From: Paramacrobiotus metropolitanus
Taxonomy: Eukaryota > Tardigrada > Eutardigrada > Parachela > Macrobiotidae
Direction of reading: 5' to 3'
Assembly: GCF_019649055.1 (NCBI RefSeq)
Contig: NW_026570251.1
Location: 744,001-808,000 of the forward strand
DNA length: 64,000 nt
The notes beneath the pieces are model-generated. The model did no database searches. It was given only the letters and a program-made list of their open reading frames with translations, and had not been told where the DNA came from. Each line of letters begins with the position of its first letter. Positions within the stretch are counted from its first letter, which is position 1. Below are positions 1 through 15,639 of the stretch, piece by piece. A program made the position numbers and the translations under genes.

Positions 1-2
1 AT

Positions 3-620
3 GACAATAAAGACGTTAAGTATTTACTGACTTGTGTCGATTGTTTTTCTCGCTACGGCTGGGCCGAGCCCGTCAAATCAAAGAAACCCGAAGAAATTAT
101 TCGTGCTCTGTGTAATATTTATATAGAATCTGATCGACCGCTGCGCTGCCAAAGCGATAACGGTAAAGAATTCGTGAATAAACAACTGAAACAATTTTTT
201 ACTGATAATAACATTAGATTTTTTACAACAAAAAACGACGATGTTAAATGCGCTATGGTAGAACGTTTTAACCGAACAATTAAGGAACGTCTTTACGTGT
301 ACATGACAGAAAATAATACTTTTAAAGTATTCCGATATTTTACCTGAGATTTTAAAATCATATAATAATTCTGTTCTCTCTAGTACAGGGTTTGCCCCCA
401 GTCAAGTGGATGTGGATGAAGCGCGCATTATACGTCCAGATATGATAGAAGAGCCACAGGCAAAAAATCCTGTTTTTCAGGTTGGGGATCACGTGCGTAT
501 AGCAAAACGCAAGCAGACGTTCGAAAAGTGATACGAAACCAATTACACCGAGGAAATTTTTAAAATTTTACAAGTGAAAAAACGACAGAATCATTACATT
601 TTGGTCAAACGTAACACTTA
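3..620 (+). pseudogene. Polinton-type retroviral-like integrase, broken, 5' end outside window
   Basis: This is the C-terminal part of a rve-family (DDE) integrase, the enzyme that inserts Polinton/Maverick elements. The open frame from base 3 shows the three catalytic positions in order: Asp in CVDCFSRYGW, Asp in SDNGKEF and Glu in VERFNRTIKER. A frameshift near base 325-345 ends that frame at a TGA (345-347); the homologous sequence continues in another frame (YNNSVLSSTGFAPSQ, then a chromodomain-like GDHVRIAKRKQTFEK segment) and meets a second TGA at 529-531 inside the C-terminal fold. It runs straight into the virion-type remnant at 645. The catalytic core is certain; the start lies upstream of the window. 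Two lesions make this copy non-functional unless they are assembly errors. Confidence 0.85.
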
Positions 621-644
621 CGACCGGGCAAACAGAGTCGTGTT

Positions 645-899
645 GTGCATGTTTATTGCGACATTATTGAGCACGGGTTCGTCGGCGATGCAATGGTACC
701 GTTGCTGCGAACAATCGCAATCGTCGCCAGTTCTCACACCGAGACTACATTAATTTACGAAAATTCGCATTATGTACCACTTGCCAAACACACCTTTCAG
801 ACCATCGAATTAAAACTCGCAGATGATTTAGGGACGGAAGTATCGTTTCATCCCGGTACCACGATAATAAAGCTACATTTTCGACCCAAGAAACGCTGA
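645..899 (+). pseudogene. N-terminally truncated Polinton virion-type protein
   Basis: This is an open frame of 84 codons with no ATG at its start (the first in-frame start-like codon is GTG). It has the feel of the C-terminal end of a conserved Polinton structural protein: a VYCDIIEHGFVGD segment, then ENSHYVPLAKHTF, and a C-terminal strand ending KLHFRPKKR. Family members I know of this type are several times longer, so most of the N-terminus has been lost and the remainder abuts the end of the integrase. It lies 4 bp before the next ORF, as in tightly packed Polinton gene arrays. The family assignment is from memory of polinton gene sets and its exact role (minor capsid or penton-like) is uncertain. 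Confidence 0.5.
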
Positions 900-903
900 A
901 AAA

Positions 904-1275
904 ATGGTACTTCAAGAGCACGAGTTTGATAAAAATCGTTATTTACAAGCCTTTAGCCGGCAACATGGGTTTGGGATGCCGGTATACCGCGGTGCCCCCA
1001 TGTCCGGTGCTGGCTTTTGGGGGAAAGTTATCGGTTTTGCTAAAGGTATTTTCAGCAAAGCCGCGCCCTATATGAACAATTTAATAACAAAAGCCCAACC
1101 GCATATGAAAAATATGGCCCATAAAGCTGTGGAATCGGCAATTGACAAAGCTGTAGAACATGTTAGTGACAAACTGAAACAACAGCAAGGATCGGGTATT
1201 AAGGGCCGAAAACGACGCAAAGTAGTCCTTACAAAGCGACAACTTGCAATTGACGCACTTAAAGACAAGCTATAA
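904..1275 (+). CDS. small basic Polinton virion/core-type protein
   Basis: This is a 123-aa intact ORF starting at ATG 904. The N-terminal 35 residues include PVYRGAPMSGAG, followed by a Gly/Ala-rich hydrophobic or amphipathic stretch (GFWGKVIGFAKGIF), alpha-helical Ala/Lys-rich middle, and a strongly basic tail (GIKGRKRRKVVLTKRQ). Polintons and adenoviruses encode small proteins with this design (membrane-active helix plus basic nucleic-acid-binding end) that are packaged in the virion; that role is inferred from composition and position, not from a diagnostic motif. Its stop overlaps the next start (1275), consistent with the compact gene order of the element. It is one of the few undamaged genes here. 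Confidence 0.5.
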   Translation: MVLQEHEFDKNRYLQAFSRQHGFGMPVYRGAPMSGAGFWGKVIGFAKGIFSKAAPYMNNLITKAQPHMKNMAHKAVESAIDKAVEHVSDKLKQQQGSGIKGRKRRKVVLTKRQLAIDALKDKL

Positions 1276-2529
1276 TGGCCCTTATTGAAAGCGGTTCCGA
1301 ACCTTCTATGCTCCTAGAGAGCCATTTATTTTATCTTCCGGCGACTCTTACCGAAAGGTGGAATACCCGCGATTATGATATCGGGCCAACACAATATGTA
1401 ACTGACTCTAAAGGGGATATGCCCACGGATGATGCCTGCTTGACAACCGTAAATAATATTCTCGATAGTTTATTTGAACAGGTAATTGTCACTCTGGGTG
1501 GTCGTAATATTTCTACAGCAGCTCCATGTACCATATGCGGGAGTACATTGAAAATCTTCTAGGCTACACCGAACAAGCGCAGGCTTCACAATTACAACTG
1601 TCTGGGTTTGCCATGGATACATAACTGTGGAAGGAAGATCCATATTAAGAAGCCAAAGTAAACAATGAAAAGATCTTTTTTAGCACAAGGAGCAGAGTTA
1701 AGACGAATGTGGCTTCGAGCGTGCCGCCCATTGCAATTATCAGGAAAGCTGCATTGTGATTTGTTCCAACAGGACAAACCACTGATACCAGGTGTCGAGT
1801 TGAGCATAAAATTAGTGCGTAATAAAAACAGTCTAGTCTTTATGACGGACAGCGATTTATCAAAACCAAAATCTGTAATTTACAAAAACCCTCGTTTAAA
1901 AATTAGAAAATACTAGCCATCGCCCGATTTTCTAGGGGCTTTAACTAAGCAATTAGTTACAACAAATGCCAAGTACCACATTGAACGTGTTGCTATGCGG
2001 CAAACTACTCTGTTTGCCGGACAGTAGCAACATATTTGGCCCAACCTTGTTATTGGTCAATTGCCCAAGGTTATGTTGTTTGCTATGGTACCGAATAGGG
2101 CATTCGATGGGGAATATACTTCGACGCCGTATGCTTTTAATCATTTCAGTTTGGCTACTTGCATGCAGAAATAGACGGGCAAATATTTCCAACTCGGGGA
2201 TATAATATGGATTTTGAAAACGGGGCTAGTTTGGAGCCGTACGAAGGAGTTTTTTTGATACGCTGGAGCGCCTTCACGAAGGTTTCGGAGAGCTACCGTT
2301 CGACAGATCTGATTATAATTTAGGTGGATTTTGTATTTATGGCTTTGATTTTACGAGAGGGCATACAGGACGTGGTGCTTTATCGCTCATTCGGCAAGGT
2401 AATTTAAATATGAGCATGCGTTTTGCCAAACCATTACCAGAAGCAGCTGTAGGTATCGCCATGCTAGTTTACGATAATATTATTGAAATAAACAATATTA
2501 GACAAGTACTTTTTGATTTTGCGCCATGA
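1275..2529 (+). pseudogene. Polinton major capsid-like gene (F54H12.2-like), multiply frameshifted
   Basis: This is a degraded copy of the double jelly-roll capsid-type protein annotated in many animal genomes as F54H12.2-like. The start MALIESGSEPS reads to base 1562, then homologous sequence continues in other frames: YIENLLGYTEQAQ near 1535-1625, LIPGVELSIKLVRNKNS near 1665-1915, IFWPNLVIGQLPKVMLF near 2030-2090, and GNLNMSMRFAKPLPEAAVG to the stop at 2527-2529. At least four frame changes and several stops break it, so it cannot make a full protein. The terminal TGA overlaps the ATG of the following protease (ATGA), showing the ancestral gene spacing is preserved. Assignment is from motif order and gene context. 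Confidence 0.75.
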
Positions 2530-3026
2530 ATAATTTAGAAATCGAAAAATCCCTTTATTCAGATCCCAAAATTCGTGATATTTTTGTTGGTGTTTTTTCT
2601 AGTGATAATATACCAGAAAAACAATACCCCGGTGCCTATATTGCAAACACACAAAAAACTGGGAGCCCCGGTGAGCACTGGGTGGCTTTCTTCTGCGTTC
2701 GCCAAAACATGTTAGAAGCGTTTGATTCGTATGGCCGTGATCCTGCGGAATATTCGTCGGATATTGCAGAATGGATGGGAGATGATTACGTCATTATGTC
2801 CAATACTACAAGACAAAACACCGACAGCACCGTATGCGGTCAGTACTGTATGTTTTATGTATTATTGCGATGCTACGGTTTTTCGTATAAGGATCTAATG
2901 TCGGCATTCACCAAGCATAAAGGGGTGAATGATAAATTCGTATGCAAATTTATCAATAAATTCTTCCGTATGAGCACAAAACTAAGAGACAACGGCTTCA
3001 TGAAATCACTAATAAATCATGGATAA
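2526..3026 (+). CDS. adenain-like cysteine protease (Polinton maturation protease)
   Basis: This is an intact 166-aa C5/Ulp1-fold cysteine protease. Catalytic residues can be read: His51 in PGEHWVAFF, Asp67 in EAFDSYG, and Cys104 in TVCGQYCMF; Gln97 lies seven residues before Cys104, the spacing of the oxyanion-hole Gln in adenain. In adenoviruses and Polintons this protease cuts structural precursors during particle maturation. Length matches the family. It starts at an ATG overlapping the capsid gene stop and overlaps the next small ORF by 8 bp. It is preserved while the genes on both sides are broken, which may simply reflect its short length. Confidence 0.85.
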   Translation: MNNLEIEKSLYSDPKIRDIFVGVFSSDNIPEKQYPGAYIANTQKTGSPGEHWVAFFCVRQNMLEAFDSYGRDPAEYSSDIAEWMGDDYVIMSNTTRQNTDSTVCGQYCMFYVLLRCYGFSYKDLMSAFTKHKGVNDKFVCKFINKFFRMSTKLRDNGFMKSLINHG

Positions 3027-3177
3027 ACCTACAATCAAAGAGATAATTTCTATTATTTTTGGAATTCTCATCACCATTTTATTACTGATTTTTAATATTT
3101 TAGAAATATGTGGCCACTTCGCTAAACCCAACGTAACCCGCATAACGGAATCGAACCAGCTACAAAAGATGTACTAG
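3019..3177 (+). CDS. small single-pass membrane protein in the Polinton
   Basis: This is a 52-codon ORF starting at ATG 3019 inside the protease tail (8-bp overlap). The protein opens with MDKPTIKE, followed by about 20 hydrophobic residues (IISIIFGILITILLLIFNIL) and a short polar tail. It has the form of a small type I/III membrane protein. Overlap and spacing argue it belongs to the element. I do not recognise a family; small membrane proteins are common in Polintons and related viruses, but the role is unknown. Confidence 0.5.
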   Translation: MDKPTIKEIISIIFGILITILLLIFNILEICGHFAKPNVTRITESNQLQKMY

Positions 3178-3273
3178 ATGTAGTGCTGAGTGATGACTCA
3201 GCGCCAGTATCAACTGGCGATAGCAACAATATGTAACGTTCGAGAAGCGGGGAATGAACTTCATTCGTTCAAC

Positions 3274-4008
3274 ATGGCGCGACCAGATATGACAATTGTT
3301 GAAAACCGTGTTCGGTCTTTTGTCAGTTGGCCATAGCCTTTGACGGCTCCATCTAGACTAATACTTGCCGGTCTGTTTTTTAAGCAGTTTCCCGATGACC
3401 TCGGCTGTGCATATTGTGCGTGGACTGCGCATGACTGGGAAGGGGATGAAAACCTTGTCCTGCGACACGACATGGAAGCAACCGACTGTCCCAGAGTTGG
3501 ATCTTTGTTACACTCCCCAATGACTGATGTTAAAGCGAGATTCGCTACATTTTACAACTGGACATATAAACAACACCCTCGAGAAATGGCCGAAGCGGGA
3601 TTCTTTTTTACTGGACCGAAGGATCGAGTCCAGTGTTTTTCTTGTAACATTTTTCTGGAAAACTGGCAAGTGGAGGATATTCCATGGGAAGAACACGCGC
3701 GTCATGGTGTCGAGCTGTACAACTGCAGCTTTGTGAAACAGGAAAAAGGCTTAAACTATGCGGAGGAAATCATCGCAAAAGCCGTTGCCAAATCGGAGCA
3801 AGTGCCCACCGCGGCGGCTGCCGTCTATGCTGAGCGTAAAAAGACTTCACCAAAACCGCAGTGTACTATTTGTTTGAATGCTGATATAAAATGTGCTTTT
3901 CAACCTTGAGGTCATGCAGCCTGTTGCGAGACGTGTACTACGCGTATGTATTACTGTCCTATTTGTCGGGCTCGTGTTTGGGAGTGGAATACAATTTTTA
4001 TCTGTTAA
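3274..4008 (+). pseudogene. BIR-repeat/RING inhibitor-of-apoptosis (IAP) gene with two in-frame stops
   Basis: One frame runs from ATG 3274 to TAA 4006-4008 (244 codons), interrupted only by TAG at 3334-3336 and TGA at 3907-3909. Two BIR zinc-binding modules are visible: the first with CAYC then RHDMEATDC, the second with CFSC then WEEHARH and C downstream. The C-terminus is a RING finger (CTIC, GHAACCETC, CPIC); the TGA sits where the third zinc-binding Cys should be. BIR/RING proteins bind caspases or IAP antagonists and act as ubiquitin ligases; viruses and some Polintons carry them to block host cell death. Position after the virion genes and before polB suggests it is element cargo rather than a host gene. 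Two stops make it a probable pseudogene. Confidence 0.75.
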
Positions 4009-4168
4009 ACGCTGTATTTTCTAAACTCAATGCTAAAACAACTAATAAAAAAAGGGAGGGGAAAACTTAACAAAAGAAAGGGGGTAAAATGCGTTGCCGC
4101 GCGCATGTTCAAACATGTGTGGCGACAAATAGTCGTGAATGGTGGGCGGTTATCGTCAGTTTCAATAC

Positions 4169-4336
4169 ATGAGACTAGACACAAACTAGGTCAATCGCCA
4201 GTCCTACTGAATGAGACTAGACACAAACTAGGTCAATCGCCAGTCCTGCTGAATGAGACTAGACACAAACTAGGTCAATCGCCAGTCCAGCTGAATGAGA
4301 CTAGACACAAACTAGGTCAATCGCCAATACCGCTGG
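4169..4336 (+). repeat. four tandem 42-bp repeats upstream of polB
   Basis: Four head-to-tail units of exactly 42 bp, each containing GAGACTAGACACAAACTAGG and TCAATCGCC, differ at only a few bases. They lie directly upstream of a TATA-like site and the first polymerase exon. The repeat length is a multiple of three, so it also reads as a repeated 14-residue peptide in one frame, but that ORF (4030-4353) has no other sign of being coding. Likely a promoter or replication-control array. Confidence 0.75.
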
Positions 4337-4346
4337 CGATCAAAAT

Positions 4347-4354
4347 TATTTAAA
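4347..4354 (+). promoter_or_regulatory. TATA-like box for polB
   Basis: TATTTAAA lies 11 bp after the 42-bp repeat array and about 56 bp before the predicted polB start codon at 4410, leaving room for a transcription start near 4378. Inferred from sequence and position only. Confidence 0.4.
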
Positions 4355-4409
4355 AGCTGTGCGTCGCTCTGGCTGACTTGCAGTTGAAGCTTATTTTTGG
4401 ACGCTCATC

Positions 4410-9532
<5,123 letters not shown>

Positions 9533-9860
9533 TTCATTTTTGGGCGGCAATCGGGTACTTTTTTGTTAATTTAAGCGGAAACGTTTTGTTGTTTTGATAG
9601 AAAAAGAGGCTGTATGCCCATTACTTGCAATTCATTAGCATGAAACGCTGTATTCATGTTGATGCGATTGTGAGTATTAGGCTTATGCCAGTTACGTCAT
9701 GATCGCCAGCTGTCACCGGTCAAATTATTATGCATGTGTTTAGTGAAAGCTGACAGGGTGGGGAAAATACACAAGAAAAAGGGGTAAAGTTCGGCTGAGA
9801 ACGGTCCGGTCCAGTCTCGGTCGGTCCGGTCTCGGCTCGGTTCAGACCGTTAGGTTCGGC

Positions 9861-9954
9861 TCTGACCAATCAGAGAAGAGGGCGTGTCTGACCAATCAGA
9901 GAAGAGGGCGTGTCTGACCAATCAGAGAAGAGGGCGTGTCTGACCAATCACGTG
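9861..9954. repeat. 26-bp CCAAT-containing tandem repeats downstream of polB
   Basis: Three exact 26-bp units beginning TCTGACCAATCAGAG, plus a partial fourth ending in CACGTG. Just upstream (9783-9850) is a stretch rich in GGTCCGGT/CTCGG. CCAAT and CACGTG are classic promoter motifs, so this could be a promoter for a downstream transcript or part of the element end. About 330 bp between the polB stop and this array show no gene. Confidence 0.7.
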
Positions 9955-9985
9955 TCCCTGCTATTCTAGCATACATACTACTACA

Positions 9986-10221
9986 GTTTCGCAAATATTT
10001 TGAACATACGGGCGATGGAGTTTCTGCGCCAACGGATCAGCATTGACATCGAACGCGGGAACGCGGCCTCTGTCATGGGAACAACACCAGTATCGGCTAA
10101 CTTAGACGAAATGTTCTGTGTGATTAGGCCGCCTATTTCCGTAGTCGGCTGTGCATTCAGTACAAATCTTTCACTTTTATAGGAAACTTGTGACTGTATC
10201 GTTTCGCAAATATTTTGAACA
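9986..10221. repeat. 21-bp direct repeats flanking a short ORF
   Basis: An identical 21-bp word beginning GTTTCGCAAATATTTTG occurs at 9986-10006 and 10201-10221. Between them lies a 55-codon ORF (ATG 10015 to 10182, MEFLRQRISIDIERG...) of unknown meaning. The arrangement could be a small duplication or the footprint of an excision or integration event at the end of the Polinton. Nothing in the short ORF is recognisable. Confidence 0.45.
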
Positions 10222-10305
10222 AATATACAGTGTAATGTGTTATATCTTACTTCATAACATGCGTGCAAGAGTGATGAGTACAGTAATGACATAGGAAATC
10301 AACTA

Positions 10306-10971
10306 CTTCGCTTTCACTCGCGTTCCGACCGCATACAGATTACACCTTCACGTTCCGTCCACCTGTCTGCATTAGTAAACCCCCCTGCGCGCGATTACAT
10401 TTTTCTACGTAGCGCAGCCTTCGCTTACTGTTAAATCTGCATCATTCGCTCACTTCAAGTGGTCATCCCCCATGCATTACGGAATAATATCACTCAACCA
10501 ATGGACTAAAAGATGGAGAAAAAATTTACAATATTTTTGATTCCAAATAAGTGGAAATTTATGGCGATTAAGAAAAGTTATAGTCATTTTCCTTTCTCGT
10601 AGACAGACCATAGGATCTCTGCGTGGGTCTTCGCCGTTGACTGTATGCTTAAGCGCACGAAAGATCGCCGATGTCTATAACTTCATTTGATTTCTATGAA
10701 TTGTCACTTACTTAGGCTTGAAAAATTAATAAATTTTTTCCATGTATCTTAGATTATTGATTTAGCGTATTTGCTTCGTAGTTTACGAGGGATGAGCATT
10801 AAAAGTGAGCCATACGATATGGATTCCACTATTTGCAATTTTTCATTGGCAAAGCCTGCCGTCGCTACCTTTCAAATGTAACCGCGCGCTGGGGGGGTTT
10901 ACTAATGCAGACCGGTGGTCGGAACGTGAAAGTGTAATCTGTAAGCGGTCGGAACGCGAGTGAAGGCGAAG
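10306..10971. mobile_element. MITE with about 97-bp terminal inverted repeats and TA target site
   Basis: The first about 97 bases (starting CTTCGCTTTCACTCGCG) are the near-perfect reverse complement of the last about 97 (ending CGCGAGTGAAGGCGAAG, 10874-10971). The element is flanked on both sides by the dinucleotide TA (10304-10305 and 10972-10973), the target duplication of Tc1/mariner-type elements. The 470-bp interior has no coding frame, so it is non-autonomous. Ends were found by direct comparison of the two arms. Confidence 0.8.
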
Positions 10972-10973
10972 TA

Positions 10974-13219
10974 TCATTATACTTTGGATAAACCCAACAG
11001 GCCTTTCAGAGTGTGTAACGGACGCTAATTTCTTCGGTTCTCGAATGATTGATACTTACGCTTGAGAAATATGGACTGCAAGCTTGCAAAGATTGTTCTA
11101 GCGAGGATTTCACAGTAAGGTCTACACAGAAGTTGCTAGCCGGTAAATAAATCCTACTTACTTCATTCACCCAGTATATTCTGCAGTCATAGACAAAAAT
11201 ATAGTGTTAGGTTAAGAGCGCCAATGATGGGGTTGACCCTCAACTGTTTATGACTACGAATATCAACCATTACAACTTGCCTTCCGGAGTCGGGGAAGTC
11301 CAGGTAAAACGTAATTCAGTTTCTACCTAGTACATTAGTTAAAACAAAGCACCCTTTTTCTTTGTGACCATAAGGTTGACTGAAAGTAATATGGCCCAGT
11401 ACATGGCACCCGAACCTGGGAGTCGATAATACGAATCGTATCCGTGTTGCAGTGATAGCACTCGCAGCATTATGGCCTTAATTCTGGTATTATTCGCCGT
11501 CGAACTGTTGACCCATTAATAACAGGCCAATCATTTAAATGCATTAACACAAGAATCAGGCTGAATGCAAAGAAAAATTCGAAAACAATGAGCTTTTCGC
11601 GACGCTTCCGATTGAAAACCACCGCAACGTTGCATACTAGGCCCACACCATTGCTTAAATGGTCCACGTGGACACGAAGGACACTTCGCCAGGTGTTCAG
11701 CTTTCGCATTGGCTTTATTAATTCTTCGGCAGAAGCTCTAATTAAATCAGCTCTAATCAATTCATGAATGAATTGACTGATGCCGGGCTCATATCCTCTC
11801 ATTATCAAGAATACATCTGTTCGGAGTTTAAAATTAATTACTATCCACCTCGACTGTTTGGCTGGCTTCCTTTGTGAAGCCGCTTGCGCTCCTTAATAGT
11901 ACAGTCAGTAAGATACAACATAATGCAGCCGAAACTCCCCCCCCCGGATGTCGATCTTCCTTCCCGGCCACGCCTCTTTTGCCCATGAAACTTTGTTAGT
12001 TATTTCCGGTGAAAAGGTTCCGCGAATACTCTCTAAGTCTCGTGAAGAGGTAACTTCTAAGGCCTCGTCCCGAATTCAAAGCGAATCTGGTTATGGTACG
12101 GTTGCTCAACCACACGAGGTGGCTGTCTGCAGTGGCCACGCCTACAGATACGGTACGCGAAGCCACCTCGCGAGGTGGAGTTGCTGTATCGCAACGAGAT
12201 TCGCTTCGAATTCGGGACAATGCCTAAGTGCGTAACGTAGTATCCAGATCACCAATCACCAGACGTCGCTGTTTTCATTTAGCAACCTTAAGAAAAACAT
12301 TTTTAGGGTTCAGATCTTCATAAACCATACGCTGATCATGGAAAGTTTTAGCCCTTCCGCAGTGCCAATTTCAGACCCCACCACCATGATCCAATCTAAC
12401 TGCTCGTGCGTGTTTTTTTGAAGCTCTCTTGCATACGTAGCTATAGATCGCCTAGACCGTCTGACTTGATAAGACATTACAGCATCAAAAACTGTTTAAT
12501 GCGGTTTATAACGTACCAAAGCACACTTTCATTATCGACTCCAATGGCACGTGGGAGCTTTCAACGAAGCTCACGTTTGATACGATAATACAATAATTAT
12601 GAACGGTAACACCGGGTGGTCGAACAAAACGGCTAAGCGTCTTTGTTAAAAATAATGACGATTGAAATCGTGTCGCAAATTATTGTTTTCCCTTTTGCAA
12701 AATTCAGACTTTTGTTTCATCTTTCCCGTACGAAATACATGTATTCAAAATTTTTAAAATGCGTCATCTGAAGACTGACCAATTCTTGCAATTGAAGAAA
12801 AAATGTCTGGCATAGACCACATGGTGCTTACGTAGGATAAATAGTTCACTACGTGAGCGTTTTGAATTCTTAAAAACATGAATAATGGTTTTGTTCATGA
12901 GGCTACAGACTGTACGACAAAAAGAACCTACTACTGGCTACGGTACTTCCGCCAGCAGCGTCTGCGTATCGCCTCCTGTGATTACCATTTATCGCGATAA
13001 GCTATCATGGTCAGTGATTTTGGGGATAAGAGAATGAATGCACGGTGGTATATACGCCATTATCCGCTCTATCGACATTTGCAAACCGAATTTGTGTGGG
13101 ATTTTGGTATACGAGACATACATGATCATTCGGCGACGCATAGCGCAGATTATTATTATTATTACTGTTGTGATTTGCGCGTGTTCCTAAGCTCCTGTTG
13201 TAAAGAGTAACGCTGAAAA
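10974..13219. other. no recognisable gene
   Basis: AT-rich sequence with only short open frames. The minus-strand ORF at 11470-11808 contains a hydrophobic segment but no motif I recognise and no convincing splice context. A 175-bp imperfect palindrome lies at 12055-12230 (separate entry). Just before the avidin-like gene, GGTATATACG at 13048 is a weak TATA candidate. Confidence 0.5.
12055..12230. repeat. imperfect palindrome / fold-back element
   Basis: GTCCCGAATTCAAAGCGAATCT on the left (from 12067) pairs with AGATTCGCTTCGAATTCGGGAC on the right (to 12218), and inner parts (CCACACGAGGTGGCT against AGCCACCTCGCGAGGTGG) pair further in. The whole 175 bp can fold into one hairpin. It has no ORF with meaning. 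Probably a small fold-back transposon remnant. Confidence 0.65.
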
Positions 13220-14439
13220 ATGTATAAGACGGTCCACGGGGCTGTTGGTGTCCGCATATTATTGTTGTTGTCCGTGCTCACTGCCGGATTTTCCCAAGAT
13301 CCCAACGTCAACGCGCTCGTTGCGGTAAGCTAGCTAATATAAATTTTGTTGTACGGTAAACCGTCATTAATTAATTTGTACAGTGCAGTGCGCTAACGCT
13401 TATTGTTTCAGGACAAACCGGCATCTTGTGACGATATCTCCGGTCAATGGTATAATCAACTTAACTCCGAAGTGGAATTTCGCCACGGGGACGGTTTTCA
13501 GCTGCACGGAACGTACGGTTCTTACGTCAATACCGCGCAAACTCACGGAAATTCTTCCAGCGCAGGTATTTCAAATCGCGCATTACAGTAAATTTTCCAG
13601 GAGTTGCTGTTACTACGCAAAGGCTTTGCAGAATGTTATGTTTCAGCTGCGACTCGAGGACGACTGATCGGCTTTACGAAGGATACCACCCTGGGCTTCA
13701 CAGTTGTGTGGGTAAAGTGTGACAGCAGTTCCAAATAATGTGTTAATTAACCTTATGAATCCCGCTAACGGAAGGAATAGCCTTCAGAAACCTTTATTGA
13801 TCTTGGTAGGACACGTCGAGCACCATGACTTCATATACCGGAAATTGTAAGATATCTTGCCGAATAATATTTGTCCAGATACTGTATATGCTGTTGCAAA
13901 TGTTGTGCAGCCCTTTCCAATCACAGTATTATCGTACAGGGTAGAAATATAGACGTAAACGTTTCGCATTTGACACAAACTGCGCAAACAAGCTCTTTCC
14001 AAAAGCTGTTAAACTCGGTGCCATGGCGAGTTTTGCGTATTGCATACAGTATATTCCTCTTGACCGTTTGCTGCTGATTTTATTGTTGGATTTCTGCACC
14101 GCCTACCGAATAGCCGATTTCTATTTTCCTACTTTTTCACTGTACTAGCAGCCGATATTATAATACATGCAAACTGTAATACTTACCGAAAAGTTATGTA
14201 ATTTACTTCTGTTTTTTTAAGGCTACGTGGACCATGAACGGGGCACTGTACAGATCAGAGCCGCGTGGCACTTGGTGGAGCGGCAAGATTCCCTCGCCGA
14301 TTCATGGAAGGGTGTCCGGTGAGTACGATTTATTGAACATTCGGCATTTGGTACTTTTAACACTCTTCAGGTTTTTATTGTTTTTCATAGAACGGGACAG
14401 GCTGTGTTCACCCGACAGAGACAACAAGCATGCTTCTAA
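13220..14439 (+). CDS. secreted avidin-like (biotin-binding fold) protein, copy 1
   Basis: Model: exons 13220-13324, 13412-13565, 13647-13711, 13810-13846, 14222-14318, 14391-14439, giving 168 aa; every junction is GT-AG and phases agree. A signal peptide (ILLLLSVLTAGFSQ) precedes an avidin beta-barrel: GQWYNQLNSEV, GTYGSYVNT, GFTVVW, the 37-nt micro-exon TSSTMTSYTGN, CYVDHERGTVQIRAAWHLV and DSWKGVRTGQAVFTR. Positions matching the biotin contacts Asn/Ser (strand 1), Tyr/Ser (strand 3) and three of the four Trp are present; the strand-6 Trp is Tyr, and the Asn/Asp that closes the ureido pocket in avidin/streptavidin is replaced. Biotin binding is therefore plausible but may be weaker. Copy 2 has the same exon sizes. 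Confidence 0.88.
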
Positions 14440-15639
14440 ACTAAGCAACGTTGTCCCACCGCGAAAATCAAGGTCACGAATATGAATTTATAGAATGTAT
14501 TTGGCGACACTGACAGAAGAATCACCAGAAAAACCCCCACCTGTCGTTTGCTGTGTGCTGTAGCCAGAGCTTTTAATGCTGTGGTTTTGGGTCTTCTTAC
14601 CTAATCATGATAAAAAATTTACAATAAAAATATCCCGATTCCCGATTAAACTTTTTCTGATCATTGCTACATTAATTGGTAAGTGGTTGATTGTTTTACA
14701 TTAATTGGTAGGTGGTTGATAGGTAGATAAAAATTAAACACTCGCAACTGCCGCCTGTAGGCGGCTGCACATGCTACTAATACGGTCTGCTTCCGGCCAT
14801 ATTGGGAGATTTTAATCGCTGTTTCGTGCATTATGCTATGTGACGGTAAAATATCCTACGCATGTGCGAGAATCTTGTCATAGAGGGCATGTGCGTGAAT
14901 CTTGTAACCGTGCTAACTCATAATCCGCGCATAAGGTCTGCATGTGTACAATACATACGTCTTACCGTACCGTGTAAAATTTCAAGCCCTGAAAGATCCA
15001 GGATTTTATAAAATGCGCTTTTGTAACCGGCAAAACCGTCCGCCCCGAGGAAACAGTCCAGTGCGTCGCAAGATCGAATAGAGCAGAAAAAACCGGGTGG
15101 CAAAATTACGGTGGACGTTTTTTGGGACAGGCGGACGGTTGTGCCGGTTTACAGGCAGAAGCGGTTGACGGTTCATCCGTCCTGACGGTTTTGCCGGTTA
15201 CATGATAAGCCGACTGCGAAGATTCAATCCAGGAGTTGATGGAGATGTTTTAACTGCGCTGCGTTTACTGTTTAATTATCGCAATGCTCTGCGAATCTCG
15301 GCTCAATTGGCCGATGATATTAGACGGATTGCTAGTCTTGGTATTGACGTTCATTTTCTAATAAATCCTCTTTTATCTGCAGTATAACCAATGTGTGTGT
15401 GTTCCACTTGAGATATCGGATTTCTTCTAAAAGAACTGATCCCTTATGTTTGTGAATGGACTAAACTTTTTGCATTAATGTCTGTGGCTGCACTGAAATA
15501 AACAGACATGTTTGCACTTTAACTAAACAATTTGCTTAGAATTTCCAGACACGAAAATGTAAATGAGCATTCTGCAGATTATGTCACTTAATAAAACTGT
15601 TCGGCTGTGGTCATTTGTTTTATTGTCAGATAAGGAGTA
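14440..15639. other. no recognisable gene; short repeats
   Basis: Contains a tandem 28-bp repeat (ACATTAATTGGTA units near 14668-14720) and a fold-back segment at 15022-15202 in which TGTAACCGGCAAAACCGTC pairs with its reverse complement. Two short ORFs here (15202-15387 and the minus one at 14918-15103) lie across or beside the fold-back and show no motif. Confidence 0.5.
15022..15202. repeat. 180-bp fold-back element
   Basis: TGTAACCGGCAAAACCGTC at 15022 is matched by its reverse complement ending at 15201. Inside, related CGGACGGTT...GCCGGTTT motifs recur. Non-coding; probably a tiny MITE or a fragment of one. Confidence 0.5.

Noticed and set aside
3274-4008. Stop-codon recoding in the IAP frame
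   Set aside because: Neighbouring genes of the same element have true frameshifts, so ordinary decay explains the stops better; no recoding signal is visible.
4030-4353. ORF with four repeats of a 14-residue peptide
   Set aside because: The repeat is DNA-level (42 bp), lies just before a TATA-like site, and the ORF has no other coding features.
11470-11808. Minus-strand ORF with a hydrophobic stretch, considered as a receptor fragment
   Set aside because: Only one possible membrane segment and no diagnostic residues; no flanking exons found.
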